This document shows positions 1 through 5,488 of a stretch of 6,818 nt of DNA, one piece after another. Source of the DNA: Elusimicrobiota bacterium (lineage in GTDB: Bacteria > Ratteibacteria > UBA8468 > B48-G9 > JAFGKM01); contig JAAYXZ010000094.1 in NCBI GenBank assembly GCA_012515635.1, positions 1 to 6,818 of the forward strand. Direction: 5' to 3'. The translations under genes were made by a program, and so were the position numbers. Below the pieces are notes generated by a model. The model saw only the letters and a program-made list of their open reading frames with translations, ran no database searches and was not told the origin of the DNA. How positions within the stretch are numbered: the first letter of the stretch is position 1; each line of letters opens with the position of its first letter.

Positions 1-43
1 CATAATAAGTCCATACTAAAAACAAGAGCGCGTCTCTTTATTG

Positions 44-67
44 TTTTCTCTTTCATTGTAGAGAAAA
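44..67. repeat. Small dyad in the ileS leader
   Basis: A perfect 7-bp inverted repeat, TTTTCTC (44-50) and GAGAAAA (61-67), is separated by 10 bases and lies about 50 bases before the ileS start. The arms are A/T-rich, so a stable RNA hairpin is unlikely. It overlaps the possible -35 region, which is where an operator could sit. There is no direct evidence of function. No T-box consensus is visible anywhere in the 117-base leader. Confidence 0.3.
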
Positions 68-87
68 AGCGTATTTTATGATAAAAT
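56..87 (+). promoter_or_regulatory. Candidate promoter for the ileS cluster
   Basis: TTGTAG (56-61) is a weak -35 candidate. TATGAT (77-82) could be the -10 with a short 15-base spacer. Alternatively TGATAAAAT (79-87) fits an extended -10 (TG, one base, TAAAAT), which depends less on a -35 box. The stretch is strongly A/T-rich and ends about 30 bases before the ileS ATG. The window begins only 117 bases upstream of ileS, so a promoter further upstream cannot be excluded. Confidence 0.3.
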
Positions 88-117
88 AAAATGTTTTTAA
101 AGTAAAGGGGAAAAAAG

Positions 118-2832
118 ATGGACTATTCAAAGACAGTGTCTCTGCCGCAAACATCGTTTCCTATGAGGGGAAACCTGAGCGAGAAAGAACCGGAAATTAT
201 GCGGTTATGGGATGAGAAAGAGGTCTATAAAAAAATACAGGAGAAGAACAAGGGTAATGCATCTTATATCCTGCACGACGGCCCTCCTTACGCTAACGGG
301 CAGATACATCTCGGCACGGCGTTGAACAAGATATTGAAGGATGTGGTAGTAAAATACCGTTCATTGAGGGGTTTTTATTCGCCCTATAAACCCGGATGGG
401 ACTGTCACGGTATGCCTATAGAACATCAGGTTTTCACCAATGAGAAGAAACATAAAAACGAAGTGGATGTAAGCATCTTCAGAAAAAAGACAGCGGCATA
501 TGCAAAAAAATTTGTGGAGATTCAAAAGCAAGAGTTTCGGCGGCTTGGGGTTCTCGGTGATTGGGAACATCCGTATCTTACCCTCTCCCCTGACTATGAA
601 GCGGCTATCATCAGGGCATTCGGCAACCTTGCGTTTGACGGATATATCTATCAGGGATATAAACCGATATACTGGTGTATCTCCTGCGAAACAGCGCTGG
701 CGGAGGCGGAGATAGAATATAACGACAAAAAATCGCAAGGCATATATGTGAAATTTCCTGTGGTCGGGGAAGAAAAGACCTACCTGCTGATATGGACAAC
801 AACTCCGTGGACATTGCCCTCCAATACAGGTATCGCCGTCCATCCGGATTACAACTATCTTCTGCTTGATAATGGCGGTGAAAAATATATTATAGCGGAA
901 CAGCGGAAAGAAGCGGTGATAGAAAAGATGGGGCTGACCCCTGCTGTCATCAAAAAGATGAAAGGCAGGGAATTGGAAGGCGTCAGATATTCAAACCCGC
1001 TTGCGGACAGAGAATCCCGCGTAATATTGGCTGAGTTTATCTCTTCTGATGAAGGGACCGGCTGTGTTCATATAGCGCCGGGACACGGAGAGGACGACTA
1101 TTATGCAGGGCTGAAAAACAACCTTGAAGTCCTTTCTCCTGTTGACGAAAAAGGATATTTTACAGAAGATGTTAAGAGTTTTGCGGGAATGAAGGTCTTT
1201 GATGCGGACAGCCGTATTATAGAGACATTAAAGGCAACAGGCGCCTTGTTATATCAGGAGGATATGGTTCATTCATATCCGCACTGCTGGCGATGTAAAA
1301 AGCCCGTGATATTCAAAAGCACAACCCAGTGGTTTTTGAAGATAGACCATAACAACCTGAGGGGTGTAATGGCAGAGGAGATAGAAAAAGTCCGTTGGGC
1401 GCCGCCTGAAGGGAAAAACAGGATATCCTCTATGGTGCAACTCAGGCCTGATTGGTGCCTCTCCAGACAGCGCTTATGGGGAGTCCCTATACCCGTCTTT
1501 TATTGTAGTGGTTGCGGCAAGGCGATAATAACCAAAGAGACCATCAGCCATATAGAAGAACTTGTGAAACAAAGCGGTTCGGATATATGGGTGGAAAAAG
1601 ATGAGAAAGAACTTCTTCCGAAAGGTTTTACCTGTCCGTTTTGCAACGCTTCAGAGTTCAAAAAAGAAAAGGATATCCTTGATGTCTGGTTTGATTCAGG
1701 GGTAAGCCATCTCGCTGTCTTAAAAGAAGAAAATGCGCTCTCCTGGCCTGCAGACCTGTATCTTGAAGGCAGCGACCAGCATAGGGGGTGGTTTCAGACA
1801 TCTCTCATTACCTCTTGCGGGATTACAAACAGAGCGCCTTACAAAGCAGTCCTTACACACGGGTTTGTTGTGGATGCAGAAGGCAGGAAGATGAGCAAAT
1901 CTATGGGCAATGTAGTTACTCCGCAGGAGATAATTAAAAGGCATGGCGCCGAGATATTGAGGATATGGGCGGTATCGGAGAACTATCAGCAGGACATCAG
2001 AATCTCTGAAACGATTATAAAAAACAGCGTAATGTCATACAGAACTATCCGTAATACTTTCAGGTATCTTTTAGGGAACCTGCATGACTTCAACCCGAAC
2101 GATGCGGTCCCTGAGAGCGATATGAAAGAGGTGGACCGTTGGGCAGAGGAGAAGATGAAAAGCGTATCGCTGCAGGTTGCGGAGTATTACGAATCGTTTG
2201 CTTTTAACAAGGCATACGAGGAGATATACAGGTTTTGCAACGTCTCTCTCTCGTCGTTTTATCTGGACCACCTTAAAGACCGTCTCTATACTTACGGGAA
2301 ACACTCTCTTGAAAGAAGAAGCGCGCAGACAGCGTTGTATTTTATACTCGCAGAACTGTTAAGAATAACAGCGCCTGTGCTTTCTTTCACAGCGGAGGAG
2401 GTATATCAGCATCAGATATGGGATAAGAAAGAAAGCGTTTTTCTTGAAAACTGGCAGGACACAAAGGCGCCTGATGCCACACTTTTGGCAAAATGGGAGC
2501 GGTTCTTTGAGATAAGGAGACAGGTCCTGAAAAAGATAGAGGACAAGAGAGAGGAAAAGATTGTAGGCAGCGGTCTTGAAGCGAAGGTTACCATCAGTGC
2601 GAAGCAAGAGACATTGGAGTTCCTTAAGGGTTTTGAAGGGCTTCCCGAACTCTTTATTGTCTCTGAGGTTATTCTTGCTTCAGGGGATTCTCTGGAAGTG
2701 ACGGTTGAAAAGACATCCTTCGGCAAGTGCCAAAGATGTTGGATATGCTTCCCGGAAATCGGCAGTTCTGATGCTCCTGAAATATGCTTTAATTGTCAGA
2801 GAGTTCTAAAAGAAGATGGAATACATAATTGA
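118..2832 (+). CDS. ileS: Isoleucyl-tRNA synthetase (IleRS)
   Basis: Charges tRNA-Ile with isoleucine in the cytoplasm and edits mischarged valine. The 904 residues are close to the usual bacterial length (E. coli 938). The Rossmann fold opens with DGPPYANGQIH, and the class I signature reads HLGT (64-67) where HxGH is usual. KMSKS is at 591-595. The CP1 editing domain shows the Thr-rich WTTTPWT (226-232) and GTGCVHIAPGHGEDD (313-327); H318 and D327 match the editing His and Asp of E. coli. Three zinc sites can be proposed: C187/C190 with C390/C393, C463/C466 with C506/C509, and the C-terminal C871/C874/C890/C893 finger typical of the bacterial IleRS1 type. The ATG follows AAAGGGG (104-110) at 7 bases. 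It is the first gene of a likely three-gene unit and overlaps the next gene by 17 bases. lspA, the common neighbour in Proteobacteria, is not the next gene. Confidence 0.98.
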   Translation: MDYSKTVSLPQTSFPMRGNLSEKEPEIMRLWDEKEVYKKIQEKNKGNASYILHDGPPYANGQIHLGTALNKILKDVVVKYRSLRGFYSPYKPGWDCHGMPIEHQVFTNEKKHKNEVDVSIFRKKTAAYAKKFVEIQKQEFRRLGVLGDWEHPYLTLSPDYEAAIIRAFGNLAFDGYIYQGYKPIYWCISCETALAEAEIEYNDKKSQGIYVKFPVVGEEKTYLLIWTTTPWTLPSNTGIAVHPDYNYLLLDNGGEKYIIAEQRKEAVIEKMGLTPAVIKKMKGRELEGVRYSNPLADRESRVILAEFISSDEGTGCVHIAPGHGEDDYYAGLKNNLEVLSPVDEKGYFTEDVKSFAGMKVFDADSRIIETLKATGALLYQEDMVHSYPHCWRCKKPVIFKSTTQWFLKIDHNNLRGVMAEEIEKVRWAPPEGKNRISSMVQLRPDWCLSRQRLWGVPIPVFYCSGCGKAIITKETISHIEELVKQSGSDIWVEKDEKELLPKGFTCPFCNASEFKKEKDILDVWFDSGVSHLAVLKEENALSWPADLYLEGSDQHRGWFQTSLITSCGITNRAPYKAVLTHGFVVDAEGRKMSKSMGNVVTPQEIIKRHGAEILRIWAVSENYQQDIRISETIIKNSVMSYRTIRNTFRYLLGNLHDFNPNDAVPESDMKEVDRWAEEKMKSVSLQVAEYYESFAFNKAYEEIYRFCNVSLSSFYLDHLKDRLYTYGKHSLERRSAQTALYFILAELLRITAPVLSFTAEEVYQHQIWDKKESVFLENWQDTKAPDATLLAKWERFFEIRRQVLKKIEDKREEKIVGSGLEAKVTISAKQETLEFLKGFEGLPELFIVSEVILASGDSLEVTVEKTSFGKCQRCWICFPEIGSSDAPEICFNCQRVLKEDGIHN

Positions 2833-3286
2833 CGGCTATAACCTGATAAAAAGCAGTTTCCTGTCAAAATATGAAAGCAGAGGCATCTCTTACAGCATAC
2901 AGATGTTTATCAATATTCTTGCGGACTATCACAGGAAACACCCGTCTATATCTTTTACCGCAATCTTTGACGGGGGCTCTCCCCTTCCGCAGGTTATCCC
3001 CTATGAGAAACGGATTAGGGTTCTCTTTTCAGGGGATATAAGCGCCGACGAAGTTATAAGAAAGAGCGTGGAGAAGGCGCCTGAAAAGAATATCTCAAAG
3101 ACCGTAGTCTCCAACGACAGGGAAGTAAGAGCCGCAGGCCGTTTATTCGGCGCCAGAGTTATGGGCGTTGTAGAATTTTTGAATATAGTATGCCCTCCCG
3201 TGAAAGCAAAAACGAAGAGCAAGACGAAAAAAGATATAAATATGCTGGGGATAGAGAAAGAACTGAAGAGACACTACAAGATTTAA
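2816..3286 (+). CDS. YacP-like NYN (PIN-like) ribonuclease
   Basis: A 156-residue protein of the NYN/YacP (formerly DUF901) family, metal-dependent nucleases with a PIN-like fold. The characterised relative, Rae1/YacP of Bacillus subtilis, is a ribosome-associated endoribonuclease. Visible motifs in order: YIIDGYNLI (3-11, with D6 and N9), AIFDGG (49-54, D52), SADEVI (76-81, D78) and VVSND (97-101, D101). These acidic residues fit the expected metal-binding cluster. From about residue 130 the tail is Lys-rich (KAKTKSKTKK), which suits nucleic-acid contact. There is no signal peptide or membrane segment, so it should be cytoplasmic. The start lies inside ileS in the +2 frame. Only a weak purine stretch (AGAGAG, 2798-2803) precedes it, so translation is probably coupled to ileS termination. 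The family is clear; the RNA target is unknown. Confidence 0.88.
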   Translation: MEYIIDGYNLIKSSFLSKYESRGISYSIQMFINILADYHRKHPSISFTAIFDGGSPLPQVIPYEKRIRVLFSGDISADEVIRKSVEKAPEKNISKTVVSNDREVRAAGRLFGARVMGVVEFLNIVCPPVKAKTKSKTKKDINMLGIEKELKRHYKI

Positions 3287-3298
3287 TAGGAGAAATCA

Positions 3299-3883
3299 AT
3301 GAAAAAAATAGAGAAGAAATTTAAGGGGCTTTTGGAGAGAGAGGACTCCGCAAGGGAGGAGGCGCTTAAACTTTGCCGCGAGATAGGGCGTATTGCGGCG
3401 CACTCCATCAAGCAAGTGCACCAAAAGTTGTATGATAAGGCGGAGGCAGGAATCAATGACGGACTGCAATTGCTTGAAAAAGCAAGGAAGGTATTAACCC
3501 CTTTCCCCGAGATAATGTATGCGGGTTTTCTTCACTCTTCAGAGAAAGAACTTGCCGAGGCGGTCATAACGCTCGGTATCATCAGAGACAAGGCAATCCC
3601 CGACCCTGAAAGATATAAATTTGATTATAAAAGTTATCTGCACGGACTATGCGAAAGCACAGGCGAGATACGAAGACATATTCTGGACGAGTTACGCGAA
3701 GGCAGAATCAAAGATAGCGAAAAAATGCTGGATACAATGGACAAAATATATTTCTTTCTTTTGAACTTCCAGTTTACCGATGCCATTACCCGTTCCCTTA
3801 GGCGGCAGGTTGACTATGTCAGAATTATGCTTGAGAGAACCCGTTCAGAGGTTACAATGGCAAAAATCTACCTTCGTAAATAG
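3299..3883 (+). CDS. Translin family protein (bacterial translin/TRAX homologue)
   Basis: A 194-residue, almost wholly alpha-helical protein. The translin hallmark is YLHGLCESTGEIRRHILDEL (113-132), followed by an IYFFLLNFQFTDAITRSLRR stretch (150-169) and VDYVRIMLERTRSEV (171-185). These match the C-terminal helices conserved in translin and TRAX. Eukaryotic translin-TRAX forms the C3PO octamer, a single-strand RNA endonuclease used in RISC activation and in removing pre-tRNA 5' fragments. The SSEKELAEAV segment (80-89) keeps E84 and E87 where TRAX has catalytic glutamates, judged from memory; at the catalytic Asp site this protein may have E119. It could therefore be an active nuclease rather than a bare RNA-binding translin. 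AGGAG (3288-3292) lies 6 bases before the ATG. The gene starts 12 bases after the NYN gene, which implies co-transcription. No other family fits as well. Confidence 0.88.
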   Translation: MKKIEKKFKGLLEREDSAREEALKLCREIGRIAAHSIKQVHQKLYDKAEAGINDGLQLLEKARKVLTPFPEIMYAGFLHSSEKELAEAVITLGIIRDKAIPDPERYKFDYKSYLHGLCESTGEIRRHILDELREGRIKDSEKMLDTMDKIYFFLLNFQFTDAITRSLRRQVDYVRIMLERTRSEVTMAKIYLRK

Positions 3884-3890
3884 CATAACA

Positions 3891-4748
3891 TTACATAAAC
3901 GCCATCTTCTCCAGCCGTTTAATTCGCTCCTCTGTGGGCGGATGCGTGGAAAACAGGTTCGCCAAAGATTTTCCGCTGAACGGCGTAACTATAAACATAT
4001 GAGCGGTGGAAGGGTTTGCGTTATTCATAGGTCTTGCCCGGACACCTATGGCAAGTTTCCTCAACGCACTTGCCAGAAACATTGGATTGCCCGCGAGTTT
4101 CGCCCCGTCCTCATCCGCCAGATACTCTCTTCCCCGTGAAAGAGCCATCTGAATAATCATTGCCGCAATAGGCGCAAGTATCGCAAAGGCAATTATAGAA
4201 AACAATGTTAAAACATTGCCCTGTTTTCTGTCATTGCCGCTGCCTCCTCCTAAAAATGCCGCCCACTGCAACATTCTCGCCAACATCGTGATAGCCCCTG
4301 CTATTGTGGCGGCAATAGTGGCAACAAGTATATCCCTGTTTTTTATATGCCCGAGTTCGTGAGCAAGCACGCCTTTCAGTTCATTCTCGTCAAGGAGTTC
4401 CATTATCCCGCTTGTAACCGCAACAGCGGAGTGCGCAGGATTTCTTCCTGTTGCGAAAGCGTTAGGCGCAGGAGACGGAATGATATAAATCTTCGGCATT
4501 GGAAGGGACGCTTTTTGAGTCAGTTCCCCGACTATCCTGTGAAGAACAGGTGCTTCCGATGGCGTTACCGATTTTGCCCGATACATCGCCAGCACAATTT
4601 TGTCGCTGAAAAAATATGTTATCCCGTTCATTGCAACTGCAATAAAAAATGCGACATACATACCTTCCTCTCCAAAAAAACTTCCTATCAGCACAAAAAG
4701 CGCTGTTAGCCCTACTAACAACAAAAATGTTCTTACTCTGTTTCCCAT
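3891..4748 (-). CDS. htpX: HtpX-like M48 zinc metalloprotease
   Basis: An inner-membrane endopeptidase of family M48B that cleaves damaged or misassembled membrane proteins on the cytoplasmic side, overlapping in role with FtsH. At 285 residues it matches HtpX (about 280-300). Two N-terminal membrane helices (about 7-24 and 29-48) precede the M48 domain. The zinc motif is HELGH (130-134, catalytic E131), and the third ligand is expected at E208 in SRGREYLADEDGA. Two further hydrophobic segments (about 140-160 and 180-202) separate these, as in HtpX. The C-terminal STHPPTEERIKRL (267-279) is also typical. The start is fixed by AAGGAGG (4757-4763, complement) 8 bases upstream. It converges on the translin gene with 7 bases between stops and is probably transcribed alone. 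In many bacteria htpX responds to membrane stress; no regulator site is visible here. Confidence 0.96.
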   Translation of the reverse strand: MGNRVRTFLLLVGLTALFVLIGSFFGEEGMYVAFFIAVAMNGITYFFSDKIVLAMYRAKSVTPSEAPVLHRIVGELTQKASLPMPKIYIIPSPAPNAFATGRNPAHSAVAVTSGIMELLDENELKGVLAHELGHIKNRDILVATIAATIAGAITMLARMLQWAAFLGGGSGNDRKQGNVLTLFSIIAFAILAPIAAMIIQMALSRGREYLADEDGAKLAGNPMFLASALRKLAIGVRARPMNNANPSTAHMFIVTPFSGKSLANLFSTHPPTEERIKRLEKMAFM

Positions 4749-4756
4749 CGTTCTTG

Positions 4757-4763
4757 CCTCCTT
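4757..4763 (-). promoter_or_regulatory. Strong Shine-Dalgarno site of htpX
   Basis: On the minus strand this reads AAGGAGG, near-complete complementarity to the 16S rRNA 3' end, and is separated from the htpX ATG by 8 bases. It fixes the start codon and makes htpX look efficiently translated. No convincing -35/-10 pair is visible on the minus strand in the next 60 bases upstream, where the sequence is purine-rich. Confidence 0.85.
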
Positions 4764-4771
4764 AATTAATT

Positions 4772-4785
4772 GGGGTCAGGTCTTG
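4772..4785. repeat. GGGGTCAGGTCTTG motif, possible mobile-element end remnant
   Basis: GGGGTCAGGTCTTG (minus strand CAAGACCTGACCCC) sits immediately upstream of the htpX ribosome binding site. From memory, this 14-mer and its complement recur in intergenic DNA of many environmental bacteria, often as inverted pairs near Y1-type (IS200/REP) transposases. Only one copy occurs here. A weakly similar TTTCAGGTCCTGTCTCC is at 5388-5404. No transposase gene is in the window. The mobile-element reading is tentative. Confidence 0.3.
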
Positions 4786-4862
4786 CTTTTTGTATTTTTC
4801 CCTTTTTCTTTTTCCCCTCTCTCCCTTGAGGGGTTACCTTCCTCGCCTCTCTTCTTCCTTCC

Positions 4863-4885
4863 CCCTCTCCCTTGAGGGGAGAGGG
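4863..4885. repeat. Hairpin 1 of copy A
   Basis: Perfect 9-bp stem CCCTCTCCC / GGGAGAGGG with loop TTGAG. It is very G/C-rich and should be stable as RNA or extruded DNA. There is no U-run after it, so it is not a canonical intrinsic terminator. Confidence 0.85.
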
Positions 4886-4897
4886 TATGGGTGAGGG
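4877..4897 (+). other. G-quadruplex motif, copy A
   Basis: Four GGG runs separated by exactly three bases each (AGA, TAT, TGA), the ideal pattern for a three-tetrad quadruplex. The first two runs are also the right arm of hairpin 1, so the two structures exclude each other. Confidence 0.6.
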
Positions 4898-4940
4898 TGA
4901 AAAAGGTGAAGAGATTTTAACAGCCACCCCCACCTTTAAT

Positions 4941-4961
4941 CCTCCCCCCTCAAGGGGGAGG
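4941..4961. repeat. Hairpin 2 of copy A
   Basis: Perfect 8-bp stem CCTCCCCC / GGGGGAGG with loop CTCAA, the reverse complement of the TTGAG loop in hairpin 1. This shows that the two hairpins are related in opposite orientation. Confidence 0.85.
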
Positions 4962-5081
4962 AAATTACTGGAGAATAATCCTCACCTAAAGAGAGAGGAG
5001 AACAATAAAGGATAAACAATCTCTGACTTCGCTTCTTTCAAAGAAACAAATTTCCTTGCCTTTGTTCTTCTTTTTTCTTTT

Positions 5082-5174
5082 CCTTGAGGGGTTACCTTCC
5101 TCGCCTCTCTTCTTCTTTTCCCCCTCTCCCTTGAGGGGTTACCTTTCTCGCCTCTCTTCTTCTTTTCCCCTCTC
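5082..5174. repeat. Tandem array of two 46-47 bp half-units
   Basis: Units begin at 5082 and 5129 with CCTTGAGGGGTTACCTT, continue with CTCGCCTCTCTTCTTC and a pyrimidine run, and lead at 5175 into the CCTTGAGGGG of hairpin 1 in copy B. Spacings are 47 and 46 bases. Copy A has only one such unit (from 4824, 46 bases before its hairpin). The array has therefore gained or lost a unit, as expected from slippage or unequal recombination. Confidence 0.8.
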
Positions 5175-5190
5175 CCTTGAGGGGAGAGGG
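5168..5190. repeat. Hairpin 1 of copy B
   Basis: The same 9-bp stem CCCTCTCCC / GGGAGAGGG and TTGAG loop as in copy A, without any change. Confidence 0.85.
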
Positions 5191-5202
5191 TATGGGTGAG
5201 GG
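5182..5202 (+). other. G-quadruplex motif, copy B
   Basis: Identical to the copy A motif: four GGG runs with three-base loops AGA, TAT and TGA, overlapping the right arm of hairpin 1. Confidence 0.6.
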
Positions 5203-5246
5203 TGAAAAGGGTGAAAAGATTTTAACAGCCACCCCCACCTTTAATC

Positions 5247-5265
5247 CTCCCCCCTCAAGGGGGAG
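5247..5265. repeat. Hairpin 2 of copy B
   Basis: A 7-bp stem CTCCCCC / GGGGGAG around the CTCAA loop. One base change at 5266 removes the eighth pair present in copy A. Confidence 0.8.
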
Positions 5266-5331
5266 AAAATTATTGGAGAATATCCTCACCTAAAGAGAGA
5301 GGATTTAAGAATAGATACCCTCTTATAGTTT

Positions 5332-5349
5332 AGATGATATATTTCATCT
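5332..5349. promoter_or_regulatory. Operator-like dyad upstream of the sulfatase promoter
   Basis: AGATGA and TCATCT form a perfect 6-bp inverted repeat around TATATT, in A/T-rich unique DNA about 110 bases before the -35 box. The size suits a dimeric regulator, but a chance match is quite possible in A/T-rich sequence. Confidence 0.2.
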
Positions 5350-5458
5350 TTTGTTTCATTTCAGTGGATATTATACCTTAAAACAACTTTCAGGTCCTGT
5401 CTCCGCGCAATACAATATATCTGTAAAGGACAATTAGAAAGAGGACAAGGCGGGAAAC

Positions 5459-5488
5459 TTGACAGTGTTTGGGGTGAGGGTGTTTAAT
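5459..5488 (+). promoter_or_regulatory. Sigma70-like promoter of the sulfatase-like gene
   Basis: A perfect -35 box TTGACA (5459-5464), an 18-base spacer and TTTAAT (5483-5488), a 5 of 6 match to the -10 consensus. Transcription would start near 5495, giving a leader of about 57 bases before the ATG at 5552. The spacer contains GGGGTGAGGGTG, which includes the 11-base tail of the nearby palindromic repeats. Confidence 0.6.

Larger units (their letters stand above)
4814..4999. repeat. Mosaic palindromic repeat, copy A (BIME-like)
   Basis: A composite element. A half-unit with CCTTGAGGGGTTACC (4824-4838) and CTCGCCTCTCTTCTTC is followed by hairpin 1 (4863-4885), a G-rich tail GGGTGAGGGTG (4889-4899), a spacer, a C-rich CCACCCCCACC segment (4924-4934), hairpin 2 (4941-4961) and a degenerate third dyad TCCTC...GAGGA (4979-4999). 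Hairpin 2 with its flank is roughly the reverse complement of hairpin 1 with its tail, so the unit is a head-to-head pair like the BIMEs formed by REP sequences. It matches copy B over 137 bp with four substitutions and one single-base indel. Confidence 0.8.
5120..5303. repeat. Mosaic palindromic repeat, copy B (BIME-like)
   Basis: Second copy of the composite element, in the same orientation as copy A and 305 bp downstream of it (hairpin to hairpin). It has the same order of parts: half-unit, hairpin 1 (5168-5190), GGGTGAGGGTG tail (5194-5204), CCACCCCCACC, hairpin 2 (5246-5266) and a terminal TCCTC...GAGGA dyad. Relative to copy A, hairpin 2 has lost its outermost pair (GGGGGAGA), and one base is deleted in GAATATCC. 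Confidence 0.8.

Noticed and set aside
1..117. T-box riboswitch controlling ileS
   Set aside because: The leader is too short in this window, and no T-box core sequence or terminator/antiterminator pair is visible.
361..843. Minus-strand 160-codon open frame inside ileS
   Set aside because: It lies opposite a fully conserved synthetase region (active site and start of the editing domain), and its translation resembles no known protein family.
3780..4139. Plus-strand 119-codon open frame across the translin end and htpX
   Set aside because: It overlaps two well-supported genes in other frames or strands, and its translation has no family features.
4600..4875. Plus-strand 91-codon open frame from htpX into the pyrimidine tract
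   Set aside because: Half lies antisense to htpX, and the rest is a Phe/Pro/Ser-rich reading of C/T-rich DNA without a ribosome site.
4863..4885. Intrinsic terminator
   Set aside because: The stem is strong, but neither strand has a following T-run, and both flanking genes point away from it.
5092..5289. Minus-strand 65-codon open frame over repeat copy B
   Set aside because: The translation (PSPIPSPLKGEGKRRREARK type) is simply the repeat read through; such frames are common artefacts of this repeat family.
4814..5303. CRISPR array
   Set aside because: There are only a few irregular repeats, spacer-like segments are themselves repeated, units are fused palindromes, and no cas gene is present.
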